The position numbers were made by a program, and so were the translations under genes. Shown here piece after piece: positions 11,348 to 25,000 of a stretch of 64,000 nt of DNA. The notes below the pieces were generated by a model. It was not told where the DNA came from. It made no database searches and saw nothing but the letters and a program-made list of their open reading frames with translations. Origin of the DNA: Dendrophyllia cribrosa (lineage: Eukaryota; Cnidaria; Anthozoa; Scleractinia; Dendrophylliidae); the NCBI GenBank assembly GCA_024195265.1, contig JAJLRJ010000001.1, positions 4,422,562 to 4,486,561 of the forward strand, read 5' to 3'. Each line of letters opens with the position of its first letter. Position 1 is the first letter of the stretch.

Positions 11348-13015
11348 GTAAGTTAACGTTCAAATCAGAGCCAGATATAATTTTTAACAGCGCGAGGATA
11401 AGCTTACGTGCGAAGAATACCGTTCAATTTTGATCTGTTTTCTTTGCCACAAATCCTTGAATTTTCAGATAGAGATTCTGCGATTCGCTGTGCTCGTTGC
11501 AAGAAGCTTTGCAATGGGGAAACTCTACGATTCAACGACAAGCTTTTTCATGCAAATTGCCTGGTTTGCTTAGGTATGTATCGTAAAACTGTGAGCAAAT
11601 TTCTCTCCACTCAAGCCCGGGAGCCCGCCATTTTATCCATCGCGTGCCATTCATTCGCAGTCATTTTCAGCACAGAAATTTGCATTTTTGAGATTCGTGT
11701 CATTTTTGGCTGTAACTGACACCTTGTCTGGCCGTGAAAATTCGAGTTTTGCGGGGATTTTGCGGGATTAAATTAAATTCCTGATACGATTTGCAGAACG
11801 TTAAGTGGTGATCTCATCTTATATTTGAATATTCGGTTTTTGTTTTTGCGTTTACGTGTTAGTCCATGTCCTTGCATATAACAACTCATTTTGTCTGGCA
11901 AAATAATATTTAGATAAATAAAACGCGAGCCAGAAATTAAGTATAAACACATTTTAATCTCATTATCTCCACAAGGATTGATTCATCTTTTTCTGCATCA
12001 AAAAATGACAAAGTTTGCTTGCACCTTGTTTCAAATTTTATGTGAACAGCCTTTTTAAGCTACATTTAAGCTTGTATTAGAGCAGTTTTCAATTGACTGT
12101 CGAAAGTAATTACACAATTGCTTTGGTTTTGCATTGCTACGCTTTGTGATTGGCTAAAAAATCTCGCGCCACTTTCTCGACCAATCAGAAGTAAAACCAA
12201 AACCAATCGTGACTTGCTCGCACGCGTTTTCCCGCGCTTGGCGCCCGCGACATGTAATTGCTTCGAGCTCTGATTGGTTCATTGGATTGTTTACGACTGC
12301 TGTGATTGGTCAGAGTAATTACTTTGGTTTTGGTTTTACGATACTCAATTGAAAACTGCTCTATTAAACTAACATTGTTTAATATTCACGAGATGTGAAG
12401 CAAGTCGTTGTTTATATTTCCCACCCTCTGACACGCTTTTAGTTAACAAAATAATGCTTGAGATATTGTGTAGTGCAATTAAAACATAATTAAATGCATG
12501 TCAATAAGTTATTTGTTCATCTTTCTGAGTGTAAATATATTCAAATGAATTAAATTGAGCTAAGTCCCATTTAAATCAAAATGAAGGCTCAAATGGAGTG
12601 AAATCTCAATTTAAAATTGGTGTACACTGCACTGGTAAATTGATAGAAAAACTTAAAATAAGTGCTAGGCACCATAAAGAAGACTGGTTAACAATCAGGC
12701 AAGATAGAAACCAATATTGTGATTGACATAACTTGATTTCAAAAGTTTGTTCAGTTTAGCAAATGGTTAGAACCCATAAGTTTCAGGATGCTTTCCATAA
12801 AGCCAAAATTCTCTGTGCGTTTGGCCTGGTTTACAAAGCAACATTTAGCTTTACACTGTCAACTCCTGCCATTCAGACACCTTGCCACATAACAGATACC
12901 CTGTTATTACAGACAAAAGTTGAAGTACCAGCAAAAACGTGTTTCCAGTTTGGAAAATGATTAGCTAGATGCTTTTATGGCATTTTAATCTAAGAATGGC
13001 CGTTTTTATACTAGA

Positions 13016-13046
<31 letters not shown>

Positions 13047-16000
13047 AACATTTGTAGTTCATCTGGTTATGCGTCTCTAATATAAAGACGAGCACAAGAG
13101 GCATTATCCGTCTAGACGAACTATCTCTCATAGTGGGTCGTTTAAGACGCATTCTTTATACTAGAGACCATAACCAGACGAACTATAAATGTTTGCCCAA
13201 GTTCGTCCAGACGGATAATGCTCTCTAGTTGTTTGTCCCGTCTTTACACTAGACGTATAACATGTGGATAATGCGTCTTTAGTATAAAAACGGCCATATA
13301 AGTATTGATCCAAATACCCCAACCGTTTCTTTTTAATTCTCCATTTTTTGTTTGCAGTTTGTGGCAAAGATCTCGCCAATGTAGGTTTCTTTGTGCAAAA
13401 CGACCAGTATTTCTGTCCTGAAGATTTCCAAGAGCGTTTTGGCACAAAATGCGGCATTTGCCACCAGTTTTTGGAAGGCGAAGGAATAAATGTCGGTGGA
13501 AATGCTTACCATGAGAGGTGCTTTGTCTGTACCAGATGCAGGTAAGAACTAAAATTAATTTTTACAATGGTGTTCAAATGTCTGCAGTAGGTTTTTCAGG
13601 ATCATTATTGTAGAATTTGGAGATCAAGGTTAACAATTAGATGGAATTCAAGTCTAAAACTGTTGGCAGTGGTTCAAGGTTCGTCAAACAGAGCGATAGA
13701 TATCATTGTTGCTGTGTCAGTGTTACTTGTATGTTTTTGAAGACGATAATGCGATTGTTCGGTCATTTTATAGCCAAGGTTGTTTTGAATGGTATATATT
13801 TTGGTTCAAATTTTTCTTTGGTTTGAAATTTTTAAACAAGTTTAATTTATATTTTCCTTTGTCTCAGATTCATTACCAGATTTTGAGTTGTAAAGGAAAA
13901 AAAAATAAAACTGGGAAAAATTGAACCACAGCATATATTTTCATGTATTTTTACGAGTCAGCTCACAGTCTAACTTTGCTTTATTTTCATCATTCTCATA
14001 GCATGACTTGCAATGTTGCAGACACGAGAAGATCGGTTTACATTCATTGTCTAGACTAGGAGGTTCTGAATTCTATTGTTTGATGCAATAAATTACATGG
14101 GAGGTTAAATCACGTAATGGTTGGGATTACATTACTCATCTTTTAGATATGCCTAGGATTCTTATTTTTGTGATTGTGATAAACATTCATAAAAGCCCAC
14201 TGCTTGCATCCAAAAAAAAATAATTCATTGAGTTGTGTGGCTATTCTGTGGCCTTTGACCATTGGCGGCATTCCACTGCTCACTTAAACATGGGGACATA
14301 TCATGCCATTGTTTCATAGTAATCAGTGGAAAACCTCTTCAAAGTTGGATCCTTTTGGTCTGGATGGTATTGACATGTTGCACTGTAACATAAATCAATG
14401 CTAAAAATGTTGCTTTGTGTCTTTGTTCAAGAAATCCATTCCCTGAAGGAGAGAAGATTGTGTCAAAAGGTAAAGATTATATCTGCCAGAGGTGTAATGC
14501 ACAGGAGAAGAGTGCTGATGTAAGAGCTGAACAAAGGCTTGAAAGTAAGTTGATGCTACTTCAGTAAATTGAAGGTTAATGTATAAAGTAAAACAATGAT
14601 AAGTAAACTGTCCCCTCAAAAAAACAAGAAAACAAAACCAGAAACCCATAAGTGGGTTGAAACGTGTAACGCAAATTCGCAGCTTCCGAATATTCATTTT
14701 TTGCTCAGTACCATATTTGGAAACCCCTCAGTCCCTCAAGATTGGAAGCAAGCTGTTCTAGCGAATTGATTGGTTAATAGTTTTATATTGATTTTCCAAA
14801 AATGGCTGTAACAACTTCTTAGCAAATCGAATAATCAGAAGCTCGTTTTGAAGTGTACAAGAGACAGTTGCACGTTTCAACCCACTTATGGGTTTCTGAC
14901 AAAACTCAGTTGCCAAAATCTTTGCAATAATAGACTCGCACATCCATCACACCTCCCCTATATGTTCTAGAAGGTTTTTGTTTGCATATTGTGTCTCAGT
15001 ATTCTTCATTTTATTAATTTAAGACTCAGCTGTACTTGAATTATCTACATGTAAAACATTGAGATTTTTTAGCAGCAAATCACCCTACAGTGTGTCCCCC
15101 CCTCCCCCCCTCCAAAAAAAATATGTAAATTAAAAAAATGATAATTAAAAACTATTTTAGCCAATCTAATTCAAAGGCTTTTGTTACCTTTCTTTTTAGA
15201 CTACAGTCGTACTGTACACTTGCACCGATAAAAACAATTTGTTTGTAACTGTCATTATTTGTTTGTGTTTAGAGTGTGCTGGATGTGGAGAAGCTATTCG
15301 CAGTGGTCAGTCGCTATTAGCACTGGAGAAGCAGTGGCATCTTTGGTGTTTTACTTGTACCAAATGTGGATGCTTGTTGGCTGGTGAATACATGGGCAGG
15401 TCAGTGGATAGCCTGATTTTAAAGGGGTTATGTCACCTATTTTAAGTATCACTTTGAAACTTCCAAATAATGGTCCAGCGTTGTTAACAAAAAATACTCT
15501 ACCAGTGCACAGAAATTAGTATTCGTTATCTTTGGCTGCAGATGGCCAGGATGGAAATGGATTGTAACTTGAAAAAATTGGCCAATTTTTTCAAGTTCCT
15601 ACCAAGTGTCGTGGAAAAATCGCATAAAAACGTAATTATGGTTTGTTCTTGCTCAAATAAATCATTTGATATTTTCTTCTTGGTGTTCTAAGAACAATTT
15701 TATGTTTGAGCAAAGGTACCTTGTCAACTATTTGGTGTATTTTGATCAAAACACAGCAGAATCTGCGTGACAATGAGTGTTTACCAGTTACACGGGAAAA
15801 CCGGTTGGTCCACGGTTTGTGTAAATGGTAAGCAAAACTCCAGAAAGGGAAATTCCGTTTGAGATTGGCATGTACCGTAATTACCATTGACACCAAAAAC
15901 GAGCTAAGTAACCACGCTTACGCATCAAAACTGGCGCAGGGCCTGGAACTGGTAGATAAAAGCAAATGGTACACACATTCGGTTGGGAATTATGGACTAC

Positions 16001-18996
16001 CTTTTAAGAAATCCCGTTTTCTCCGAAAATTTTCCGTTTGGAAAGACCAAATTAGCCTTTCCATTTACATTCCAACCGAAATTTCCGGATTTTGGAGGTA
16101 AATGTTAAACAACCAATGCCCCTTTAAGATTGCCCGAGGTCGCTCACGCTCATTCGCTCCCCCCCCCCCCCCCCCCCCGCACCCCCCCCCGCATCTGACG
16201 AAATTGAATATTCCACCAATCAGGAGTGGTTGCTTGTCATTTTTTTCTTAATCTCTACCCAGAATTTCAAGAATAGGACTGAACGTACTGTGATTGGTGG
16301 AAATATTCAACAATTAGATGACATCAAAAACAATCCCCTTAATAAAGTGAGTGCAAGCGACTGTCTGAGAATCATGCCAGTCAGTGGATAGCAAAAAACT
16401 GTTGATAGTAAACTACTGACTACCACATTGTAGATTTTATTAATATTTGCAAATAATACAGCATATTAAAAAAATCTTTTTTTCAGAGATGGCAAGCCCT
16501 ATTGCGAGAAGGATTATCAAGCTGAGTTTGGTGTGACTTGTGCTGGCTGCGGTGGTTATATCATAGGAAAGGTTCTCCAGGTGAATAACTGATGCATGTG
16601 TTGCGGTTCCAATTTCTTTTTTGGTTTTTAAAATTTTCAAACCAGTTTGATTTTTGCTTTGTCTGAGATTGTGATAATGCATTTGAGACAAAGGGAAATA
16701 TAAATTAAAACCAGAGAAAAATCTGAATCACAACACATACTTGTACATGTACATTATTGTGGAGAAATTTTGATGAGAGCTAAATATGTGGCAGCCATTT
16801 CACGATTTTGGAGAGTTGTGATCAAAATTTGTGACACTAACAATGCTTAGAGTTATTCTGTGATATACAATTAAAAAAATAATAATTGAAGGGCTCAACG
16901 GAAAAGGGTTAAACACACAAAAACAAGTGTATGTTGTGGTTCAAATTTTTCTTTGGTTTGAAAATTTTCAAACCAGTTTGATTTTTGTTTGCCTTTGTCT
17001 CAGAATATGATAATTTATGAATCTGAAACAAAGGAAAATAAAAACTAAACTGGTTTGAAAATTTTTAAACCAAAGAAAACTTTCAGCCATAACATGCATA
17101 AACTCTGCAATTTTAGAGCAATTTTCATTTTTGGCCAAAACAGTCACTTACCAGTGTGCCTTCCTTCCAATGAGCCCTTCATTTTATCAATAGTTGATAA
17201 ACTGTTACATGTATCTTTGAATATTTCAGGCAGGTGAAAAACACTACCATCCCCAGTGTTCACGATGTGCACGATGTCATGGAGTGTTTGGTGAGGGACA
17301 GGAAATGTTTCTACAGGGTAAGAAAACTATTTTTGGCAAAGTGCCTGAGTGTATGTTACTTGCTTTGCAGTATATTGATTACTGACTTTCGAGTTGTTGC
17401 GTTACACGAGCCAACCGCGAGCCCGAGTCAACCTCGAGTCACGAGTCAACCTTGAGTCAAGCCAAAAATTAAAAAAAATGTATATGAATATATGTTGTAG
17501 GAAAAAAATATATGAATATATGAATATATCAAGATATTATGTTACGGTGGCCCACAACTGTCACGGCAAGAGCAAAAGACCCACGGCAAAAGCAAAAGGC
17601 TCACGGCAAAAGCAAAAAGCACACGGCAAAAGCAAAAGGCTCACGGCAAAAGCAGGCAAAAGCAAAAAGCTCACGGCAGAAGCAAAAGGCTCACGGCAAA
17701 AGCAAAAAGCTCACGGCAAGAGCAAAAAGCTCACGGTAAGAGTGAAGTCTTAAGGAGACTGGGAACTATGTCGAGATAGCAGTTTTAAAAACAGATTTTT
17801 CCCCTTTTTTTTTCTCTATACTTTTTTTTTTATCATAATTCTTGTTGTCTAAATGGTCTCACAGTGGTAAACAGCCTGAAAAAAAATATATTTGAGATAT
17901 GAAAGACAACTGAAGCTTATTTTTATATTAGCACCCGTACGTGGACTTTTTGGACAATCTGCTATTCATACGGTAGTCCAGAATTTTCGTAGAATTTCCA
18001 TGTAATCTGACTTATTCTTGCCGATCCAAAACATGATGTCTTTGTAAAGATGCATTAAGGCCGGCACACACTAGGGGACATGTTGCGGGGACATGAAGCG
18101 GGGACAAGCCCCTTCATGTGCACAGCATACTGGTGCATGCTGCAGGGACAGTACACAAGCTGGTGCACACAAAGCGGATTGAGGTATAAAAATCACAGAA
18201 ATCATTAAGGGCGCCTGGGAACTAGTATACGAGCAAAGAAAGATGGCGGACTCTATGGTTAGGAAAAAGAAGCTTCTGCTACTGTCAATGATATTACTAG
18301 ATGAAGAAATGTGTAATTATGTTGACCGAAAACGATGGAGACGCAAGTGGCTGAAAAGAAGAGAAGAAAAAGGAGCCTACTACACCTATTTTGTAGCGGG
18401 GACAGTTTGCAAGAGCAGTGCACACGATGCAACATCGAAATGGGGGTCATTTTGTCCCCGCTTCATGACGCACAAATTCAAACCAGCTGAATTTCGTGCA
18501 ACATGTTGCGGGGACACAATTGTGCCCCGGCAACAGAACTTTTTCGCAAAAACAGGGATGTCACACGAGGAAAACTGTCGCTGCAACATGTCCCTGCTTC
18601 ATGTCCCCGCAACATGTCCCCTAGTGTGTGCCGGCCTTTAAGCGATTCTAGTGAGCGTTGTTGATTTGCTTCAGACTAATTTGCTCAGTCTGTGTACACT
18701 ACGCGAACAACTCATTTTACACATGAACTCACGGGTAACTTGGTCACACAACCGCTCGTTCAAAGACGGACTATTGACATGTATTAAATACAAGACTAAA
18801 CGTAGGTTGAATAATCGCGAAATAATTTTTCACAAACTCTGTTACATGTAAAATAAATATTATGAAAAAGGTAGGGAAATGTTATTATGAAAATTTCTCG
18901 AGTATTCGAACGTACAGACTGCGTGTTCCCGCGAGCGGCGTGACTAAGAGAAATAACAATATATATTCATATATATATATGTATATATATCAATAT

Positions 18997-19036
<40 letters not shown>

Positions 19037-22000
19037 TTTTAATTTTTGGCTTGACTCGAGGTTGACTCGTGACTCGAGGTTGACTCGGGCTCGCGGTTGG
19101 CTCATGTAACGCTACAACTCCTGACTTTCAATGTGTGCATGGATTTTTTCTAGGGTCTGAAATTTGGCACCCAGACTGCAGCAAGGCAGCAGCACAAAAT
19201 GGTGAATTGGATATGTACCCAGTAAGTACAGCAAATCTCAATAAAATTACTGTATTACAGGCCTTGAAAAAAAAAATTGAATTCTCTCAAATTTTACTTC
19301 CCCTGGGCTGTTACGTGCTTGCCAAAGTTTTCTCTTTTTGTTTTAAAATTTGCTGACGGCCTTACCCATCAGTCAAGTAAGCAGGAACAGTCACTTGCTT
19401 CAGAGGAAATCTACTTGTTCCGGACAACTGGATGGGACTTTCTCAAGTCCTTTGTAAACATCCCCACCTCACCCACTTCAATTTAAAGATCCTCTAAGGT
19501 TTATTACCAGGTCAGGTGGTAAATGGCTTTCTTGTGTTTTGCAGGCTGCACCAAGGGATGGCTATATGCGTGAAGGTAAGAACACATGGTGCGAAAGTCG
19601 GTCAAACGGCTCCAATTACATGAACATGTACATTTGTTCTTAGTACAATATTTTACCTGCTTTCTGTAAGTGAAAAGGTTGTAATTTTGTTACTTTAACA
19701 GGTGACGAAGCCAGCCGTCCCTCTCCTCCCACCCGAACTTCAGCAAGTCGTACAACAGATTGGAAAGTGAAGTATTCACCTCAGCCCACAAGACGAAACG
19801 AAGGAGATTACAGAGCTGTTCCAAGAAGCCAACCACAGGTCGATACAGATGCATTCCACTCACAACAGTACTACTGCACCACAGGAAATTACTGCTTAGT
19901 TAGCTTTCATTTGAATGATCGCACTGTAGGATTTCATCCACAGACACACAAGTAACATGTAAAAGCACCTTGTACAGCATTATAAACAGCACCACAGGAA
20001 AGAACTGCTCAATAGCTTTTATTTGAATGGCCACACTTCCCTTTGTACTATAGGATTTCATCCACGCACATAAATGTTAGAACCACCTTATACAGCATTA
20101 TTAATATACAGCACCAAAGGAAACTATTGCTCAATAGCTTTCTTTTGAATGGTCTCTGTCAGATTCCATCCACAGATATAAAAGCTAGAACCACTTTGTA
20201 CAGCATAATAAAAAGAACCACAGGAAAGTATTGCTCAATAGCTTTCATTTGAATGGTCACCCTGTAGGATTTAAGGATTATTTATTTAAAACTCAGAGTC
20301 AGAAATATGGTGGGAGCTAACACATATTTTTCTGTAGGAAGAGAAGCCTTCTTATCAACCAAGTTACTACTCTTACAATGAGCCAGGATCTTGTAAGTGT
20401 TTACTTTTTTTCTGTTTTTTTATTTATATATGTTGTGGTTTAAATTTTTCTTTGGTTTAAAAATTTTCAAACCAGTTTGATTTTGATTTTCCTTTGTCTC
20501 AGATTCATTACCATAATGTGACACAAAAGAAAACAAAAATTGAACTGGTTTAAAAAATTTTAAACCAAAGAAAAATTTGAACCACAACATATACATGTAT
20601 GATTGTACAAACCTCAAATGTGGCAGCCATCATGTGGCTGAGTACACTGTAGGTAATTTAGCCAGAAATTGAAAACAGTGGCTTTTCAGGCCCAGAGCTA
20701 CAGCTGTACATTTTAAAATCAGAGTCTATAGAATGGTGATGCAGTTTTTAGCTTTCAAACATGGGGTCAATTCAATAAAACTTTTACAAGTGTAGCTATT
20801 GTTTTCAACCTCAGTCTGTAACAATGACTACATTTGTACATTACACTTGTAAAAGTGTTAATGAATTGACCCCAGGTCGACTTGTTTCCCTTAGAATTTT
20901 ATTGGTTAGCATTTAAAACCAACAAAATTTGAATATTTAATTGCACACAAAAAAGCTTTCCGAGCCGAAAGAGTTATTGGGAGTTATGAGAAATGGGCCT
21001 CAGGAGACACATGTCTCCATTAAAATTAAAGTATACTTTAATTACTACTGAAAATGAAATTATTTATCAGGCTATTTTTTTTAATCAGATAACAGTGCAC
21101 CATACAGGGAGATTTCTCCAAGGAAAGAGGTATAGACAAATTTCATCTCCAATAATGTTCTTCCCTTTGTCAGTATTTTGTGCTGTTGTTGTGTGACTTA
21201 AATTCATGATTGATATACATTGTACAGTATCAGTAAATTAATGGTTTGTGTAGAATTTTGCATAGTGAAGGTACAGTGATTGAAAATTCAAGGATCTGAG
21301 CAAGGATGTACTAGGTGACTTTGTGTTATTCTTCACTAAATCTTGTGTTTTGGCATAAAAAAAATCACTTTAACCCATTGACACCTGAACCGCCCGTAAC
21401 CGGCCGTACAAGACTGCACTGCTTTAAAAAATTGTAACTTTCTCAATCTTGCGAACATTGCCTTAACTAGCAGTTGTGAGCATTGACTAGAAAGTCTTTC
21501 AAATTGAGATACCCAATAAACACAAAAAAGTCAACGATTTTTGCAGAATATCAGCGTTTGAATTTGGACAATAACAAAAATTACCGTTTTTAACGTCATA
21601 GAAAAACAACAAAAATCGCGTTTTTGCCTTAAGTTTTTTTTATTCAAATCATCGTGGCAGACCCAAAAGTCAACATTTACAGCAAAATTCAGTCCTAGTC
21701 CTAGCTTAGCAGTGAATTTTTTTGCTCTTATTCGTTGCTCGGGCCGAACTACAGCTTTTTATTCTAGTGCATACTCACCTTGCCTCGATTTTCAACATCA
21801 CCACCGCACTGCATGCTGGGAAATAGAGATTTTTCGACAGCGTTCATTCCGTCCTCCAAACTTTTCATATATATACCTCATATAAGTTTTATATTTCATA
21901 TAAGTCCACAGCCACTCTGACCCACCACCGAAATTTCGCGCTTGTTGTGTTCTCCTGTGGTCGCAACTTCCAAAATATGCCGTGGTAGGTCGAGAAATTC

Positions 22001-25000
22001 ATCCAGAGTCGAGTCCCAAAGCTACTTTGTTTCCAGGCGGCCATTTTTCCAGTTCAACGAGCAACAAGCCAAATTCGTAAACAAAGTACAACACCTAACT
22101 CGCTTTGTTGAGAAGTGGACTCTGAAATACCTCCAAGCTTAATGATGCTCGTCAGGCAGCTACTAAAGATGAAAAATGGCTGTGAACTTACCAAAAATCG
22201 TAGATAATTCATATTGGACCCTTTATTGCAAATCAACCAAGCAAAATGAGATCATCACAATGACGTTTCCAGTAAACTCGAGCCTTCAGTGTTTTAGAAC
22301 AGCAGCACTTTCAATGGTAACTCCAAATATGAAGTCACGAAATCCTATGGGGCGTGTGTATGCAGAAACGTAAAAATCTGAAGGTTTTAATGGGTTAATG
22401 AAGAAAAATAAAGGTTACGTGACCAGGGCTTTTGACACCCCCCGGCGAAAGTTAGGGTTAGGGATAGTTCAAATCTAGGGTTAGTGTTAAGATTCTAGGG
22501 TTAGAACAATTTCTAGGGTAAGGTGTAACTTGGCTCAGGGCCAGGCCTAACTTAGGGTTAGGTCCCAGGTTTGGGGTTGGCCAGGTCACGTAATAGGCAA
22601 TAGTATCAAACTTGATCACCCAAGATGAACTGACCCTCGACTACTGACTGTCACCAGCTGTTCTAACTCCACCTCTTATGTCTAGTTTTGAAAATCACCA
22701 CCCCTTCAAGTTGGCTTTCATGCAACTTTCACCCTTGCACTAAATATTGGCCAGCAACTAGTACCCTTCTCCCCAGATCTTGATGCATATGCCTGTTTTC
22801 AAATTAAATAGTGATGACATGTTCCTAGTCTTAAGGGTTTTTTATTTGACTGGTTTAAGAGCCAAAACTATCAACTGTAAGAAAAATAGATTTTTTGATT
22901 AACCCATTGACACCTGAACCACCCGTAACCACCCGTACAAGACTCCACTGCTTTAAAAAATTGTAACTTTCTCAATCGTGCGAACATTGCCTTAACTAGC
23001 AGTTGTGAGCATTGACTAGAAAGTCTTTCAAATTGAGATACCCAATAAACACAAAAAAGTCAACGATTTTTGCAGAATATCAGCGTTTGAATTTGGACAA
23101 TAACAAAAATTACCGTTTTTAACGTCATAGAAAAACAACAAAAATCACGTTTTTGCCTTAAGTTTTTTTTATTCAAATCATCATGGCAAACCCAAAAGTC
23201 AACATTTACAGCAAAATTCAGTCCTAGTCCTAGCTTAGCAGTGAATTTTTTTGCTCTTATTCGTTGCTCGGGCCGAACTACAGCTTCTTATTCTAGTGCA
23301 TACTCACCTTGCCTCGATTTTCAACATCACCACCGCACTGCATGCTGGGAAATAAAGAGACTTTTCGACAGCGTTCATTCCGTCCTCCAAACTTTTCATA
23401 TATATACTAAGTCCACAGCCACTCTGACCCACCGCCGAAATTTTGCGCTTGTTGTGTTCTCCTGTGGTCGCAACTTCCAAAATATGCCGCGGTAGGTTGA
23501 GAAATTCATCCAGAGTCGAGTCCCAAAGCTACTTCGTTTCCAGGCGGCCATTTTTCCAGTTCAACGAGCAACGAGCCAAATTCGTAAACGAAGTACAACA
23601 CCTAACTCGCTTCGTTGAGAAGTGGACTCTGAACTACCTCCAAGCTTAATGATGCTCATCAGGCAGCTACTAAAGATGAAAAATGGCTGTGAACTTACCA
23701 AAAATCGTAGATAATTCATATTGGACCCTTTATTGCAAATCAACCAAGCAAAATGAGATCGTCACAATGACGTTTCCAGTAAACTCAAGCCTTCAGTGTT
23801 TTAGAACAGCAGCACTTTCAATGGTAACTCCAAATATGAAGTCACGAAATCCTATGGGGCGTGTGTATGCAGAAAATCACTCAAAAACGTAAAAATCCTC
23901 AGGTGTCAATGGGTTAATGTCAAATAATGACTAAGTTATGATAACATACTTGAAACATCCACTTAGGCAAAAATTGCAGTGCAAGGAAAAAAATTGAGAT
24001 AACCTAGATAGCTATTCAAAGTAAAATTTTAGAACTTGATGCATGCAGTTTATCTGTTATCCATAATTTGTGGTAAATTAAGTCATTTACTTTTTTTTGT
24101 TTCCATTTAAGGAAAGTCTTAACGAGGCCCCACCACCAGCAGGCAAGTATTGACTGTACTTCCCCCTCTCCTCTGTGGATTCCCTGTCATCCCTGTGTTT
24201 TCCTTGCATACCCTGTGCTATTCCTGTCAACTTTGTGCCTTTCTTTCCACTCTTGTGCATTTCCTGCCTTCCCTGTTTACCCTGTGCCTTCCCTGTTTAC
24301 CCTGTGCATTCCATGCCCACCCTGTGCCTTCCCTATTTACCATGTGTCTTCCCTGCCAACCCAGTGTGTTCTCTGCAAACACTGTGCCTTCCCTGTTGAC
24401 TACCCTGTGCATTCCTTGCTAACCTTGGGCCTTCCCTGCCTGTCTGTACCTTCTTTACCCTTCCAACTCCACCCCCCCCCCCCACCCCTTCCCCCTTCAT
24501 CTCCCCCCATCTCCTCTCTCTTCCCTCTCACAATGTAACAAAAAGAAACATAATGTATCCTAAATTCAGTAACAAGCCAAGGAGAATAATCCCGCTGCCT
24601 CGGGTATGGTTTTCATCTTGGAATCCTGATTATTGTACATTACAAACGTTAAAACATTACAGTTGCAGGAGTCTAGCTTATTTCTGTTGTTGTCAAATGT
24701 TGCAACATATTTGTGAAAAATTGTTTTTTTTATTTTTTAGATTATGGATCCCCGTATGATGAAGACGACTTTGACATGAATCGACCTCGGGTGAGTAGCA
24801 TGGCATGGGATTCACTTCCTATTTTCAAAAAAACAATTTGTACATGATTCAGTTTCAAGAGTAATATGACAAACTATACATCAACAGAAAGCTTAAGTAT
24901 TGTAGTTTTCTATCACAATACTGAGTTCTTTGAAATTTAACAAAGTTGAAGTTACTAATTTATTTTAATTCATTTTCAGGTATTCCCTTACAGTGCTCTT

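Larger units (their letters stand above)
17391..19120. mobile_element. MULE-like element, 1730 bp, 9-bp duplication
   Basis: GAGTTGTTGCGTTACACGAG at the left and its near-complement at the right begin terminal repeats of about 80 bp rich in GAGTCAACC. CTGACTTTC occurs at 17382-17390 and again at 19121-19129, a perfect 9-bp target duplication. Long terminal repeats with 9-bp duplications are the mark of Mutator-like elements. There is no transposase inside. The element contains a 20-bp minisatellite (17565-17745), a nested Harbinger-like element (18058-18637) and an (AT)n tract. Its right end is 33 bp before ABLIM exon 19154. Confidence 0.88.

Noticed and set aside
17490..17530. Possible mitochondrial or organelle insertion (AT-rich block)
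   Set aside because: Only TATATGAATATA simple repeats; no organelle gene is visible.
17394..17753. Lys/Ala-rich frame ([15 protein letters not shown])
   Set aside because: 20-bp minisatellite within the MULE-like element; no start context or splice partner.
21942..23892. Pairs of near-identical 60-69-residue frames that could suggest a conserved small gene
   Set aside because: Conservation reflects the two near-identical piggyBac-like copies. The frames have no family resemblance and overlap on both strands.
24150..24538. Cys/Pro/Leu-rich frames
   Set aside because: Degenerate CCCTGTG repeat in an ABLIM intron, open in all plus-strand phases.
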